Source: Cydia pomonella
Lineage: Eukaryota; Arthropoda; Insecta; Lepidoptera; Tortricidae
Assembly: GCF_033807575.1 (NCBI RefSeq)
Contig: NC_084717.1
Coordinates: 4,961,692 to 5,025,691 of the forward strand
Direction: 5' to 3'
DNA: 64,000 bases
This document shows positions 63,542 to 64,000 of this stretch, piece by piece (within the stretch, counting starts at the first letter, position 1; the number at the start of each line of letters is the position of its first letter). Both the position numbers and the translations under genes were made by a program. Under the pieces are notes generated by a model. That model ran no database searches, was not told the DNA's origin, and worked only from the letters and a program-made list of their open reading frames with translations.

Positions 63542-64000
63542 CTTGTCAATACTAACGGTTTGAAATGTCCAATGTAAAGTAAACACTAATTGGCTCAACA
63601 ATTAAAGTCCGTCACTGTACGTAAACTTATTTCTAAAATTCAGTTACCTTCTTTAGTAACAGAGAAATTGTTTAGTTTTCCCATGAGTTCCCAGTTTCTC
63701 TTTAGGTTTTAAAATAAAAGTAAAAAAATCTACCCTCAAATGGCTCCTTAAGCCAGTTGAAGGCAGATGGAAATATTACATGATCAAATAATGTAGGTTA
63801 AAGTCAGTTCGTTCAGTCACAGATCCAGGCGGTTTTGTATTTGGTTGGTTAACCAATAAATATTATAACTACCCGAAAATATACAAATGGTTTGTTTACT
63901 TTCATTTAATACCTAAAAGTACAGAGTATAGTGTGGGGTAGCCCTTAATAGACTAGTCTAGTGATGTTCGTAGAATAGTCTGATGTTGATATATAACGAT
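63542..64000 (+). other. No gene seen
   Basis: AT-rich window end; no exon or repeat recognised. Confidence 0.45.

Overview
The window looks like a piece of a lepidopteran (moth or butterfly) nuclear genome. It is AT-rich, with short GC-richer exons separated by long introns, and it is crowded with mobile elements of kinds typical of Lepidoptera: tRNA-derived SINEs, BEL/Pao, RTE, LINEs with a restriction-like endonuclease, and many foldback MITEs. The species cannot be named from the sequence.

The only host gene I can support is a Rhesus-type ammonium/CO2 channel gene (Rh50-like) on the + strand. Seven consecutive internal exons lie between 32694 and 59624, with GT-AG introns and matching phases throughout. 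They give about 351 codons covering most of the Amt/Rh fold, including both pore histidines. The N-terminal exon and the last (cytoplasmic tail) exon were not found; they are outside the window or too short to recognise. Intron 2 is about 10.5 kb and intron 5 about 9.8 kb, and both are full of transposons.

Layout. 1-12 kb: AT-rich DNA with hairpins, retroposon fragments and a decayed LINE. 12.27-18.11 kb: a complete but apparently non-coding LTR element (two 555-bp LTRs, GTTAA target duplication, tRNA-like primer site, purine tract). 18-24 kb: sparse DNA with SINEs and small repeats. 24.32-30.49 kb: a BEL/Pao element with near-identical LTRs and an ATGCC target duplication. Its gag, protease, RT and RNase H are readable, but the integrase core is missing. 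30.5-32.7 kb: MITEs. 32.7-59.6 kb: the Rh gene, whose introns hold an intact 943-codon LINE ORF (40.8-43.6 kb), SINEs, foldbacks, a probable solo LTR (49.6-51.5 kb), an RTE tail, and a Tc1/mariner-like DD41D transposon with about 520-bp terminal inverted repeats and an uninterrupted transposase (52.2-54.7 kb). 59.8-64 kb: two head-to-head LINE 3' ends and more MITEs.

The points most worth checking are the non-coding LTR element, the integrase-less but young BEL element, the intact LINE and transposase ORFs, and a 53-bp tandem repeat that quadruplicates an Rh splice donor. No CRISPR array, rRNA or standalone tRNA gene was seen.
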